Positions 17,498 to 26,207 of a DNA stretch of 64,000 bases are shown piece after piece (position 1 is the stretch's first letter; every line of letters begins with the position of its first letter). The stretch lies in NCBI GenBank assembly GCA_029547605.1, contig JAKPPB010000123.1, positions 1 to 64,000 of the forward strand, given 5' to 3'. The DNA comes from Methanobacteriota archaeon. GTDB lineage: Archaea > Halobacteriota > Methanomicrobia > Methanomicrobiales > Methanospirillaceae. The notes under the pieces were generated by a model, which searched no databases, was not told the origin of the DNA, and was given only the letters and a program-made list of their open reading frames with translations. Both the position numbers and the translations under genes were made by a program.

Positions 17498-17597
17498 AGC
17501 ATACCACGGGAAAATCTGGGGATAACCACTAAAAAAGATGCATTTTCAGTTGTAAAAAGGGTATGGGAGACGATGCGGGGAATCCTGTCTGGTGTGT

Positions 17598-18362
17598 TCA
17601 TGCTCGGACCATCAGGGTCCCTTTCCCCCTGTTTGCCACGTCTCCCCTGAAGAGGTTCATCCGGTACCGCTTTCCTGCATACTCCACTTCCTGAGACCCG
17701 TTTGCTCGGAAGGTTGGGAGAAACTGGCTGGCCTTGCCAAACACCATGCAGGTTCCGCCAGTCATGTTCCCGCAGGGGCGGGCGCAGTCCCCACCGATGA
17801 CGAGCGTCCCGCCCCTCATCTCGACCCCAGGCAGGTCTCCGCAGTTTCCATGGATGATCACCTCGCCTCCAGAGAGATATTCGGCAGCAAAATCCCCAGC
17901 ATTTCCCTTCACTTCCACCATGCCGCCTCTCATTCCCCGCTTCTCTCCCCGGTACCCTGCCGCACAGTAATGGCCCGTGTTCCCCTCGCAGAGGATGTGC
18001 CCTCCTCTCATCTCGCGCCCAAGCCAGGCGTCCGCATTCCCCTGGATGATGATCTCTCCGGCGCTCATGAAATTGCCGCAGTGCATCCCGATATCACCTT
18101 CGATGATGATGCGGCCCGCGTTCATGTACTCTCCCACCCTCTTGATGACCCCGGTATCGCCCGTGAGGATCACCTCGACCTGGTCAGGGGAGACGGCAGG
18201 ACCCTCGATGGTCACAAAGAAGAGGTCGTCAAGCGACTTCTCCTTGTTTCCGTGGAAGACCGTGATCTCATTCTTTCGAAGGAAGTTCTGCGGGATGATC
18301 TCCTCTGCTTCGATGGGGATCCGCGGTTTCTCACGAGGCCTGGTCTTTAAGATTACCCTCAT
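17598..18362 (-). CDS. fwdC: Formylmethanofuran dehydrogenase subunit C
   Basis: A 254-residue subunit with the GltS-C-terminal-like right-handed beta-helix: repeated G-x-x-hydrophobic turns such as GEYMNAGRIIIEGD, GNFMSAGEIIIQGN, GREMRGGHILCEGN and GDLPGVEMRGGTLVIGGD from about residue 75 to 215. FwdC helps scaffold the FwdABCD complex that reduces CO2 to formylmethanofuran. It is last in the eha-fwd array; its ATG overlaps the fwdA stop by 4 bases. Whether the complex uses molybdenum (Fmd) or tungsten (Fwd) cannot be told from sequence. Confidence 0.95.
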   Translation of the reverse strand: MRVILKTRPREKPRIPIEAEEIIPQNFLRKNEITVFHGNKEKSLDDLFFVTIEGPAVSPDQVEVILTGDTGVIKRVGEYMNAGRIIIEGDIGMHCGNFMSAGEIIIQGNADAWLGREMRGGHILCEGNTGHYCAAGYRGEKRGMRGGMVEVKGNAGDFAAEYLSGGEVIIHGNCGDLPGVEMRGGTLVIGGDCARPCGNMTGGTCMVFGKASQFLPTFRANGSQEVEYAGKRYRMNLFRGDVANRGKGTLMVRA

Positions 18363-20059
18363 AACTGCGCCTCTGTGTCGATACGCACGCCGCGCGGCAG
18401 GTAGACGTCCTGCACCGGGTAATTACTCATCCTTACTGTGTAGTACTGCTCGAACTTCTTTTGGAATTCGGGGTCAAGGCTCATGTCATATGCGTCCGGG
18501 ACATGAGCCTTCGTCCAGATGGTGCTGTTTGCGCCTTCGACCACCACCTCCCCATCGCGGGCGACCACCCTCCCCCTCTTGATGGTGTAGCGTGTGCGGG
18601 AGAACCCGGCCATCACCTGCTGGAAATCGACGGATGGATCGACTTTGTCAGGCATGATAGGAAATATTGCGACGTCCGCCTCGGCACCCGGTGCCATGTA
18701 TCCTTTCCCGATGCAGGTGATCCCAAGCGCCTTTGCCTGGGCGGCACGGGTCATTACCGCGATCTCATACCAGTCGAGCTCCCGCTCTATCGCAAAGAGC
18801 GGGACGAAGTGCTCGGTCCTTGGGTCAATCATCCTCCTCTCGTTCTCCCGGAACCGCCGGCTCATCAGGAGGGCGATGATCTCGGGGTATTTTACAAACG
18901 GGGCACCGTTCGGGCTGTCGGTAGAGAGGAGGCACTGCCATGGGTTCCTGGTGAGGAGCGCGAGTTCAAGGCCAATGGACCACATGACGCAGTTGACCAG
19001 ACTCTTTCTCCCGTAATAGACCGGGATGATCCCGGACCCTGTCTCGAGCTCCACGTCGTGGTTGCTCCACTTGTTGTGGTGGAGCATGTAGAGCTTGAAC
19101 TCCATGGGCCCGTCGGCCGTCATCGTGGTGGTCCTGCCAAACATGATCTGGCCCATGTCCATGACCACCTGAGGCCTGTTGTTGACGGCACGGGTGATAT
19201 CCTCGGACTTCGAGCAGATGTCTCGCCAGGTAGACCCCCCGTAGGAATGGAACTGGACATGCGTGAGGTACAGGCTCTGTCGCTTGGAGTTCAGGTCAGG
19301 AGCGAGGTCAATCGTGTCAAGAGTGGTCTGGTAATTTCCTGGAACACCCAGGTTGTTGCAGTGCAGGTGAACGGAATGCGGCAGGTTCAGGATCTCGTTT
19401 GCCCTGATCATCGTGCTGATGATCTCGGCCGGAGTCACTCCAAATCTGGGAACGGGATCGTGGATGCTCTGCACGTCCTCCCCCCAGCCCCATGCCTCGG
19501 TGCCGCCAGGGTTCGTCAGTTTGATCGCAAAACCCTTTGCCGCCGCAAGTACCCAGGCCACCACCGCTGCGGCCCTTGCGATGTCTTTTTCCCGTACCGC
19601 CTCCATGATCGACCAGTTCCCGTCAAAAAGGGTGTTGGCGAGCATGTCCTGGTGGGGTGTCGCGTTGAACTCTTCATGGGTATGGCGGGCCTCGAGGGGT
19701 GCCATCGCGCCCTCGAGGATGGTCGTGTATCCCATGGTGCTGTACCTGTACGAGTTCCCGAATGTGGTGGGAACGCTATAGCCTGAAGTCACGTGCATGA
19801 CCCCTTTTCTCGCGGTTCTTCCGGCCCGCATGTCCTCGGGGCTCATGTACCGTCCAAAGTTCACTTTTGTACCGCACACATGCGAATGTGAGTCAATGCC
19901 GCCTGGAAGGGTCAGGCAGCCGCCCGCGTCAATGACCTCCGCACCGGGTGGCTCCTCTTCGACGATTTTCCCATTTTTGATGGCAATATCCATCACCTCG
20001 CCTTTTATCCCCGAGAGGGGGTCGATCACAAAGGCATTTTTTATCAGGATTCCTGCCAT
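18359..20059 (-). CDS. fwdA: Formylmethanofuran dehydrogenase subunit A
   Basis: A 566-residue amidohydrolase-family subunit that condenses formate with methanofuran at a dinuclear metal centre. Metal-site residues are visible: H58 and H60 in GIDSHSH, K180 (expected carboxylated lysine) in GFAIKLTNPGG, histidines in SVHLHCNNLG and LYLTHVQFHSYGG, and aspartate in STDSPNGAPF. The length fits the family. It overlaps fwdB by one base (TAATG) and fwdC by four. Confidence 0.96.
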   Translation of the reverse strand: MAGILIKNAFVIDPLSGIKGEVMDIAIKNGKIVEEEPPGAEVIDAGGCLTLPGGIDSHSHVCGTKVNFGRYMSPEDMRAGRTARKGVMHVTSGYSVPTTFGNSYRYSTMGYTTILEGAMAPLEARHTHEEFNATPHQDMLANTLFDGNWSIMEAVREKDIARAAAVVAWVLAAAKGFAIKLTNPGGTEAWGWGEDVQSIHDPVPRFGVTPAEIISTMIRANEILNLPHSVHLHCNNLGVPGNYQTTLDTIDLAPDLNSKRQSLYLTHVQFHSYGGSTWRDICSKSEDITRAVNNRPQVVMDMGQIMFGRTTTMTADGPMEFKLYMLHHNKWSNHDVELETGSGIIPVYYGRKSLVNCVMWSIGLELALLTRNPWQCLLSTDSPNGAPFVKYPEIIALLMSRRFRENERRMIDPRTEHFVPLFAIERELDWYEIAVMTRAAQAKALGITCIGKGYMAPGAEADVAIFPIMPDKVDPSVDFQQVMAGFSRTRYTIKRGRVVARDGEVVVEGANSTIWTKAHVPDAYDMSLDPEFQKKFEQYYTVRMSNYPVQDVYLPRGVRIDTEAQL

Positions 20060-21345
20060 TATCCCCTCGCCTCCCTGACGATGCGATATATCTTCTCCAA
20101 GACTTCGAGATCGTCCGGATAGTTACCGTAAAAGAGCCGCCGGGTCCGGATAGGCACCCCGTCCATGCGATAGGCAGTCCCTTCGGCGTCTATTCCCGTC
20201 ACCGCCACCGGGATCTGGATCCGCGAGAGGTGGGTGGTGGCATTGACGTGCGGATCGATCTGCACGGTGGGGATCCGGGCCAGGTGCTCTGCGCAGGCAC
20301 GCGGGAAATGTGCCCCGGGATCGCTTGCCACGACGAGGCACGCATCACATTCGCCCCTCCTCAGTATATCAACGCTCGTGGTCTCGCCTGGATTGTAGAA
20401 GGCTATACCCCTCGCAAAGTCGACGGCATAGGGGTATCCGGTAATCCACGTGAAGACTTCGTTTGAGCCGTACACGTTCCAGTGGCCCCGCATCGGCGAG
20501 ATGGTGAACTTGGTATGCCGGTTGAGTTCCTCCGTCAGCTCGATCGCGTTCCTGATATTCTTATTTTTCCCCTGCGCCATTGTCAGGCCGACACCAAAGA
20601 ATATCGCGCCGAATTTCGCCGACATGCAGAGGTCCGCAACGCGGAAGAGCTGCTCCCGCGATACCCCTTCCACGCTCGGGGGGATAAGGTCGCGCTTCCC
20701 CCTGACAATCGCCCTGAGCGCGGAGAGGACCGCGTAGTCGCCACCGGGGTTTACCTTCACGAACTCGTCTGCCACCTGGGAGGAGTCGGTCTCCCTTACA
20801 TCGACCACGACCACTTTCCGTTCCCTAAAAGCGCTCTTCACAAAGAACCCGTCGCAAAAGGTGGTGTAGCGGCTCATATGCCGGGGATGTGCCTCGATAG
20901 GGTTCGCTGCCCAGTATACTACCACGTCCGCCCTGTTCTTCACCTGCCCGAGCGTGCAGCCGGGATGGCCAACCTCCTGGATCGCCATGATGGAAGGGCC
21001 GTGGCAGACAGTCGAGGTATTGTCGATAACTGCCCCAAGGAGTTCGGCGAGGTGGACTCCTACGCTCTGCGCTTCCCCATATGTCCCGCTCCACCCATAA
21101 AGGAGCGGGCGATCGGCATCGAGCAGGATTGCGGCGGTCTCCTCGATTGCCTCGTCGTATGAGACTGCCTCCCATCCATTCCCGGCCCGCCGGATCGGTG
21201 CTTTCAGGCGGTGGTCACCCATGAACTTCTCGTTGGCCAGCGTGCAACCGTTCTCTACGTTCACTACCCTTGTGCCTTCAACCTCGACGACAAGGTCATC
21301 GCAGAGGCAGCCGCAGAAGGGGCAGACCACGTCTTCAATCTTCAT
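20059..21345 (-). CDS. fwdB: Formylmethanofuran dehydrogenase subunit B (catalytic)
   Basis: A 428-residue molybdopterin/tungstopterin enzyme that reduces CO2 to formate. An N-terminal [4Fe-4S] site is seen (C8, C11, C15 and C34), and the metal ligand is cysteine C114 in TVCHGPS, so this is the cysteine form rather than the selenocysteine form. The pterin-dinucleotide domain follows. Its start overlaps the fwdD stop by 11 bases. Low-potential electrons reach it through the Fe-S chain, presumably from the Eha hydrogenase encoded upstream in the same array. Confidence 0.95.
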   Translation of the reverse strand: MKIEDVVCPFCGCLCDDLVVEVEGTRVVNVENGCTLANEKFMGDHRLKAPIRRAGNGWEAVSYDEAIEETAAILLDADRPLLYGWSGTYGEAQSVGVHLAELLGAVIDNTSTVCHGPSIMAIQEVGHPGCTLGQVKNRADVVVYWAANPIEAHPRHMSRYTTFCDGFFVKSAFRERKVVVVDVRETDSSQVADEFVKVNPGGDYAVLSALRAIVRGKRDLIPPSVEGVSREQLFRVADLCMSAKFGAIFFGVGLTMAQGKNKNIRNAIELTEELNRHTKFTISPMRGHWNVYGSNEVFTWITGYPYAVDFARGIAFYNPGETTSVDILRRGECDACLVVASDPGAHFPRACAEHLARIPTVQIDPHVNATTHLSRIQIPVAVTGIDAEGTAYRMDGVPIRTRRLFYGNYPDDLEVLEKIYRIVREARG

Positions 21346-21724
21346 AGGGAACCCCTCCGCACTCCCGCATCAGCATTGCCACGGACGGCACAGGGTCATC
21401 TGTGGGTTCGATACTCACCGGGGTGGACTTGAAATCGGGCATCCCCGTCCCGTGAGTCTCGGGGCCGACCAGGTGGTTCGCATAAGGCCCAAGGCACACA
21501 AAGACCTTCCCCCTGACGAGACCCGGGTCTGGCCTGACCCACATCACCACCTCGCCGGCGCGGCTCTTCACCCTGACGCGGTCTCCCTGTTCCACCATCA
21601 GTTCAAACATGTCGACCGGGTTCATGGAGACCGCAGACGCCTCCTCGCAGTACTTCGTGGAGTTCTTTCGCTCGACGGTGGACCCTTGAGCGATCGTCCG
21701 CCCGGTGTTGAGGAGGAAGTTCAC
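21335..21724 (-). CDS. fwdD: Formylmethanofuran dehydrogenase subunit D
   Basis: A 129-residue molybdopterin-dinucleotide-binding domain protein, equivalent to the C-terminal domain of formate-dehydrogenase-type enzymes. It has the features N-P-V-D and ELMVEQGDRVRVKSRAGEVVMWV, then a PYANHLVGPETHGTGMPDFKS stretch typical of FwdD. It starts at GTG, which overlaps the polyferredoxin stop by 4 bases (GTGA). Confidence 0.93.
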   Translation of the reverse strand: MNFLLNTGRTIAQGSTVERKNSTKYCEEASAVSMNPVDMFELMVEQGDRVRVKSRAGEVVMWVRPDPGLVRGKVFVCLGPYANHLVGPETHGTGMPDFKSTPVSIEPTDDPVPSVAMLMRECGGVPYED

Positions 21725-22332
21725 AGGTCCTCCTCCGGTGCATGGACCGCCTCGAGGAGACGGGCGACGCGGATCGCCTCATTCGGGCAGTGGTGCTCGC
21801 ATGTCTTGCATCCCGTGCATTTCTCAACGTGGAGTACCTGGCACTTCCCCTCGCTTACCTTGAGCAGGAGATCGTCCGTCGATGCACGCCCGCCGTGTGA
21901 CATCTGGGCATCGATCAGCTTGTTCACCGGGCATGCAACCGCACAGTTTCCGCACCCCATGCACTTCGTCCGGTCCACGTCGATCCGAAACGAGAATGAA
22001 AGCCTTGTGTTGTCATAGAACATCGACTCGAGGACCCGCCCGCTCGAGAGCACCCCGTTCGGGCACGCCTCGACGCAGAGGCCGCACCGGATGCAGTGGC
22101 CCAGATGGATGCGGGGTTTCCATCCTTCTGGAGTCCTGATGACGTCTATTGCGCCGGGTGCCGGGCAGGCCATCATGCAGAAGAGGTGATGGGTGCATGT
22201 CTTCCCAGTAAGCTCGGGAAAGTTACGGAAATAAGGGGGCGTCTCGAGTGGGGCAGTCTTTGCAGCGAAAAACTTCTGCGCCCATTCTCTTCTGAAGAAC
22301 TCCTTTGCGTAGTAGACGAGTGAGAGGGGCAT
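21721..22332 (-). CDS. Polyferredoxin linking Eha and Fwd
   Basis: A 203-residue protein with four cysteine motifs: C46/C52/C56 (C-x5-C-x3-CP, lacking one cysteine of the canonical set), C80-C83-C86-C90, C124-C127-C130-C134 and C172-C175-C178-C182, with an extra C164. It could hold three or four [4Fe-4S] clusters. It lies between the hydrogenase large subunit (1-base gap) and fwdD (4-base overlap), so it is the natural electron wire between them; an EhaP/Q- or FwdF-like role is inferred. ATG at 22332 is chosen because it directly follows the ehaO stop. Confidence 0.85.
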   Translation of the reverse strand: MPLSLVYYAKEFFRREWAQKFFAAKTAPLETPPYFRNFPELTGKTCTHHLFCMMACPAPGAIDVIRTPEGWKPRIHLGHCIRCGLCVEACPNGVLSSGRVLESMFYDNTRLSFSFRIDVDRTKCMGCGNCAVACPVNKLIDAQMSHGGRASTDDLLLKVSEGKCQVLHVEKCTGCKTCEHHCPNEAIRVARLLEAVHAPEEDL

Positions 22333-22333
22333 A

Positions 22334-23425
22334 TCACCGCTCCGTGCAGGCAATGCAGGGGTCAGAGGAGACAAATGTCGAAGTAACATCCGCGAGGGAT
22401 GCGACCCCCTTCAGCATGTAATGGCAGCATGCCTCAATGTTCATTATTGATGGTGTCTGGATGGAGATCTCAACCACCCTCCCTGCCTCATCGGTTTTGA
22501 TGAAGTAGGAGAGCTCTCCCCGGGGTGCCTCCCCCGAATACGCGATCTCTCCTGCCCCGGGTATCCCTCCTCCCCGGATGGGGCCCTCGGGGAGCGTGTC
22601 GAGGCACTTTCGAATGAGGGCAATGCTCTGGAGCACCTCCTGGAACCTGACCATGACCCTCGCAAAATTGTCCCCCTCCTCGCGGGAAACGGGGGCAAAC
22701 CCTAGCTTCTGGTAGGTGGGGTGCCGGAGCCTGCGGTCGATATCGGAAATGCCGCTCGCACGGGCAGTGGGGCCCACTGCATAGGCTTCCCTTGCAGCCT
22801 CCCTCGTAAGGATGCCGATCCCCCGGCTCCTCAGGGAGATCAGGGGGCCGTGCTCGAACATGCTCATGTAGCGGGTAATGTCGCGCTCCAGCGTGTCCAT
22901 GCCAGCCCTGAGATGGAGGGCATCCTCTGGCCTGAGATCAAACCGCACTCCTCCGGGAACGATGTAGGCACAGGTGACCCTTGCTCCGGTGATCCGTTCA
23001 AGTTCGTCCATGACCCTCTCACGTGTATCGAGGAGGTACATCCCGAGTGTCTCATGTTCAATGGTATAGCAGTAAGAGAAATTGGCAAGGATGTGGCTCT
23101 GTATGCGGTCGAGTTCGTTTACGACCACGCGGAGGAGTGCCGCCCGCTCGGGGACGGGGATGGCGCTGATCTTCTCGAGAGCCTCGATGAATACCATGTT
23201 GTGGATCACCGAGCAGATACCACAGACCCGCTCTGCAAGGAACATCACCTCCTGCCAGGGCCTCCCCCGCATGATCCGCTCGATCCCCTTCTTCATGTAG
23301 CCGAGCTCGACCTCAGCGGAGAGGACGAGCTCCCCGCGGGTCTCGCATTTGACCCTCGCCGGTTCCTTCCAGCAGGGGTGGACCGGCCCGACTGGGATGG
23401 AGACGTCCACCGTCTTCTTCGTCAC
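22334..23425 (-). CDS. ehaO: Energy-converting NiFe hydrogenase large subunit (EhaO-like)
   Basis: A 363-residue group 4 NiFe-hydrogenase large subunit. Both nickel-ligand pairs are present: C68/C71 in RVCGICSVIH and C357/C360 in DPCIACTER. There is no long C-terminal extension needing protease cleavage, which is normal for many Ech/Eha-type enzymes. It starts with GTG overlapping the ehaN stop by 4 bases (GTGA); an open frame continues upstream but lies within ehaN. It oxidises H2 at the cytoplasmic face. Confidence 0.92.
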   Translation of the reverse strand: MTKKTVDVSIPVGPVHPCWKEPARVKCETRGELVLSAEVELGYMKKGIERIMRGRPWQEVMFLAERVCGICSVIHNMVFIEALEKISAIPVPERAALLRVVVNELDRIQSHILANFSYCYTIEHETLGMYLLDTRERVMDELERITGARVTCAYIVPGGVRFDLRPEDALHLRAGMDTLERDITRYMSMFEHGPLISLRSRGIGILTREAAREAYAVGPTARASGISDIDRRLRHPTYQKLGFAPVSREEGDNFARVMVRFQEVLQSIALIRKCLDTLPEGPIRGGGIPGAGEIAYSGEAPRGELSYFIKTDEAGRVVEISIQTPSIMNIEACCHYMLKGVASLADVTSTFVSSDPCIACTER

Positions 23426-23874
23426 TTCCTCACCTCGTAGTCTCTGAAGACTGTCGGTGCCACCGAGAGTATTGCCGAGAGGATCTCGGTCGGTCTCGGC
23501 GGGCATCCCGGAACCTGCGCGGCGATCGGGATGTGCTTTGCAACAGGAGGATCCACGAGAGTGTGCGGACGGGCAAAGAGGCAGCCCGATATGGGACAGT
23601 TCCCGATCGCGATCGCCGCCTTGGGATCAGGGATCTTTTCCCATAGACCCTCGAGCTTCTCCTCCCAGCCCGGAGTATAAGCCCCGATCACCAGCAGGAC
23701 GTCGGCTTCCCGCGGGTTGTTGTGCACGAAGATCCCGTACTGCTCGATATCATACCGCGGAGCCAGGCATGCCAGGACTTCGATATCACAGCCGTTGCAG
23801 GATCCGACATCCACGTATGCAACGTGGATGGATCTTGACCGGACAAGGTTTTTTAGGGACTGGAGCAGGGTCAT
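23422..23874 (-). CDS. ehaN: Energy-converting NiFe hydrogenase small subunit (EhaN-like)
   Basis: A 150-residue NuoB-like small subunit carrying the proximal [4Fe-4S] cluster: C26 and C29 in GSCNGC, C93 in GNCP and C124 in PGCPP. The short length without a signal peptide is typical of group 4 hydrogenases. It overlaps ehaM and ehaO by 4 bases each. Confidence 0.92.
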   Translation of the reverse strand: MTLLQSLKNLVRSRSIHVAYVDVGSCNGCDIEVLACLAPRYDIEQYGIFVHNNPREADVLLVIGAYTPGWEEKLEGLWEKIPDPKAAIAIGNCPISGCLFARPHTLVDPPVAKHIPIAAQVPGCPPRPTEILSAILSVAPTVFRDYEVRK

Positions 23875-24260
23875 GCGGTAATCTCCTTTCGCATTCTCTC
23901 CTTTCCGGAATAGACTGCCTGGTCAAGGGAAGCCCCATTGCGGACCATCTCCCTGACTCCTTCGATGATCTGCCTCATTATCCCCTCATCAATAATCGGA
24001 ACAGCATGCGTGTAGAGATGTGCCCCCAGCTGCCGCTCTGGTTCAGGTGAGTCTTCCCTCAACTTTTTCCCCTGTTCGTATCGTGCGGGCAGGTTCTCAA
24101 GGAGGAGCATGTCGAAACGGTCCATCAGGTAGCGCCGCATCCGAAGCTGAGGAACGCCAATATCGGCAGCAATTTCCCGCACCATCCCATCATGGCGCCG
24201 GCTCTGGAGAATCGCGTATTTCATGGCGGTGAGGTCCTTCTCGTACATCGGCTCCCTCAT
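23871..24260 (-). CDS. ehaM: Eha hydrogenase soluble subunit M-like (DUF1959)
   Basis: A 129-residue hydrophilic helical protein (MREPMYEKDLTAMKY start) that resembles DUF1959/EhaM. It has no cysteine motifs or membrane helices. ATG at 24260 overlaps the preceding stop by 4 bases; the frame open further upstream lies in the previous gene. It always sits just before the small subunit in eha clusters as I recall them; function unknown. Confidence 0.75.
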   Translation of the reverse strand: MREPMYEKDLTAMKYAILQSRRHDGMVREIAADIGVPQLRMRRYLMDRFDMLLLENLPARYEQGKKLREDSPEPERQLGAHLYTHAVPIIDEGIMRQIIEGVREMVRNGASLDQAVYSGKERMRKEITA

Positions 24261-24499
24261 ACCAAGCCTCCGAGCCTTCCGATAGCGTATATAACGAAGA
24301 GGAGGACCGCGGCCCACAGCGCAACCGCCTCCCACGTCCCCAGACGGAGCTCCTCGCGGAACCAGTAGACCCCTGCTGCCAGGCCGAGCGCGGCGGCGAT
24401 TGCAAGGCTCTGCAGCCAGAGGGCAGGCCTGTCTATCAGCTGCACTGCGATTACCAGGAGATAGATCAGGGTGGCAAGCACCAATACTTCTTTGATCAT
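24257..24499 (-). CDS. Eha hydrogenase small membrane subunit (EhaL/K-like)
   Basis: An 80-residue protein with about three membrane helices (residues 4-20, 28-45 and 58-78). Its place between ehaJ and ehaM fits EhaL or EhaK; the exact letter is inferred from position and size only. Overlaps both neighbours by 4 bases. Confidence 0.7.
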   Translation of the reverse strand: MIKEVLVLATLIYLLVIAVQLIDRPALWLQSLAIAAALGLAAGVYWFREELRLGTWEAVALWAAVLLFVIYAIGRLGGLV

Positions 24500-25338
24500 G
24501 ACATCACCCCGAGGATTGCAACGTATGCCACCATGAGCCCGGCAATGAGTGTCTGTATCGTGACGCTGTCATACGGCGAGAGCATGGGAGAGAGGGCGCA
24601 TGTGAAAGAGAGGGAAACGGTAATCAGGATCATTGCAATGAGGATCATCCAGAATGGAAGGCTTCCAATGAAGACAAGGATGAATGTCAGGAGGAGGACA
24701 TACGTCTTTAACCCGTTGCAGACCTCGAGGCCTGCCCTCCATACGCCGAAGTGCTCTGTCTTGTATCCGCTCACGAGTTCCTTGCTCTCCACGATCGAAA
24801 AGGGGCCAAAAGGCATCTTGGAGAGGAGGACCACATACATTGCCACCGCTGCAAGCGGTATGGTGAAAAGAAGAGGGCCCTGAAATTCCTGGTAGGCGAC
24901 AATGTCAGATATCATCAGCGATTTTGTGAAGATCGCGATCGCTGCGACCGTGACAAAGAGCGGGATCTCGGACGCTGCCGAGATGACCGAGCGGACACCA
25001 CCGAACTTGCCGTAGGGAGAACCCGACGAGAGCCCGAACCCATGCTCAACGATCTTGTGAAGCATGTAGATGGCGAAGATCACAAGGAGGCTTCCCCCCG
25101 AGAGGATGACGAGGAGCGCCGCAGTCCAGATACCGATTGCGACCAGCACGACGCCTACGAAGAGGGCAGTGCTTGCGGTTGCGGGAACCCACGTGGTCTT
25201 GAAGGAGAACTTCAGCATATGGAGGATCTCCTGCCAGATCGGGGGACCGGGTCTCCTCTGGATACGGGCGATCACCTTCCGGTGGATTCCCAGGAGGAGG
25301 AGGCCGAAGAAGGTGGCAAAGAGCAATTCGGTGATCAT
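24496..25338 (-). CDS. ehaJ: Eha hydrogenase ion-channel subunit (NuoH-like, EhaJ)
   Basis: A 280-residue protein with about eight membrane helices, homologous to the NuoH/ND1 family (GPPIWQEILHMLKFSFK, PYGKFGGVRSVISAASEIPLFV, and PFGPFSIVESKELVSGYKTEHFG-type loops, with the conserved glutamates). In group 4 hydrogenases this subunit couples ion flow to electron transfer. A 2-base gap separates it from ehaI. Confidence 0.88.
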   Translation of the reverse strand: MITELLFATFFGLLLLGIHRKVIARIQRRPGPPIWQEILHMLKFSFKTTWVPATASTALFVGVVLVAIGIWTAALLVILSGGSLLVIFAIYMLHKIVEHGFGLSSGSPYGKFGGVRSVISAASEIPLFVTVAAIAIFTKSLMISDIVAYQEFQGPLLFTIPLAAVAMYVVLLSKMPFGPFSIVESKELVSGYKTEHFGVWRAGLEVCNGLKTYVLLLTFILVFIGSLPFWMILIAMILITVSLSFTCALSPMLSPYDSVTIQTLIAGLMVAYVAILGVMS

Positions 25339-25340
25339 TG

Positions 25341-25544
25341 CTAGTACCCCAGGAATGGAATGTCAGCCTCACCCTCGCGGGCCATCCAGTAAAGCCCAAG
25401 ACCCAGCACGAAGAGGGGGAACCCGGCGATCAGAACCGCTGCATAGACCCAGAAGGGGATGAGGCCCTGGTGACTGAGGACCATTGTTCCCGCTGCAGGG
25501 ACCGCTGCAACCAGCATCAGGGCAAGGGCATACTGCTTCTTCAT
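25341..25544 (-). CDS. ehaI: Eha hydrogenase small membrane subunit (EhaI-like)
   Basis: A 67-residue protein with two membrane helices (about 6-24 and 31-53) and a short acidic C-terminal tail. Identified by size and by its place between ehaH and ehaJ; no motif of its own. Confidence 0.65.
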   Translation of the reverse strand: MKKQYALALMLVAAVPAAGTMVLSHQGLIPFWVYAAVLIAGFPLFVLGLGLYWMAREGEADIPFLGY

Positions 25545-25553
25545 TCCGTCACC

Positions 25554-26207
25554 TCATATCAGGAGGATCACCTCTGTCACCCGCAGGAAGATCAGGAGTG
25601 ACGAGAGGGAGCACATGATCACATAGGGTGCACCGGGGGCCCGGAACATCTCGGCCTTGGCCGCGTAGAATGGGGCCATCCCCTCCCCCATGACGCCGAG
25701 CACGAGGAGGGCCCGGGCGGCAACGGGGACCGTCGCGGTTCCCTTTGCAAGTTCGAGCATCGAAAGAGTTCCAGTCGTTGCGGCAACCATTCCCGCCGCC
25801 GCAAACATCGGCACCGTTCCCGCGAGCGCTACCAGCCCATACTGGTATGCGGCGTTCTGGACATGCCTGCTCCTGACCGCCGCAACGATCCCCACGTTGC
25901 AGATACCCACGAGCGAGACAAAGAGGGTGAAATCGAAGACATCCCCCGTGACCATCGCCCCCATGCAGGCGAGTCCGCAGGCGATCGACATGAACCTGCG
26001 GAACCGCAGTTCAGAGAGCGAGATCTCCTTTGCGTAGTAGGCATCGCCACCAAACGCAATCTCGAGCTGGCGCTCGGGCCGGCTCACCAGCACGAATACC
26101 GAAAAGACGAGGGCCAGGAGGAAGAGTGCAAGGGTGAAAGGCGTGAAGTAGATCACGATATCCCCAAACTCCAGGAAGAAGAGGGGTGCCCCCCCTATCT
26201 CGTTCAT
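25554..26207 (-). CDS. ehaH: Eha hydrogenase membrane subunit (EhaH-like, antiporter-like fragment)
   Basis: A 217-residue protein with about six membrane helices. It resembles part of an Mrp/NuoN-type antiporter subunit (GDVFDFTLFVSLVGICNVGIVAAVRSRH, GLVALAGTVPMFAAAGM and GVMGEGMAPFYAAKAEM), including charged residues within helices. Probably contributes to ion translocation. ATG overlaps the ehaG stop by 4 bases. Confidence 0.8.
   Translation of the reverse strand: MNEIGGAPLFFLEFGDIVIYFTPFTLALFLLALVFSVFVLVSRPERQLEIAFGGDAYYAKEISLSELRFRRFMSIACGLACMGAMVTGDVFDFTLFVSLVGICNVGIVAAVRSRHVQNAAYQYGLVALAGTVPMFAAAGMVAATTGTLSMLELAKGTATVPVAARALLVLGVMGEGMAPFYAAKAEMFRAPGAPYVIMCSLSSLLIFLRVTEVILLI

Noticed and set aside
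18461-19786. 441-residue plus-strand frame
   Set aside because: Antisense shadow of fwdA.
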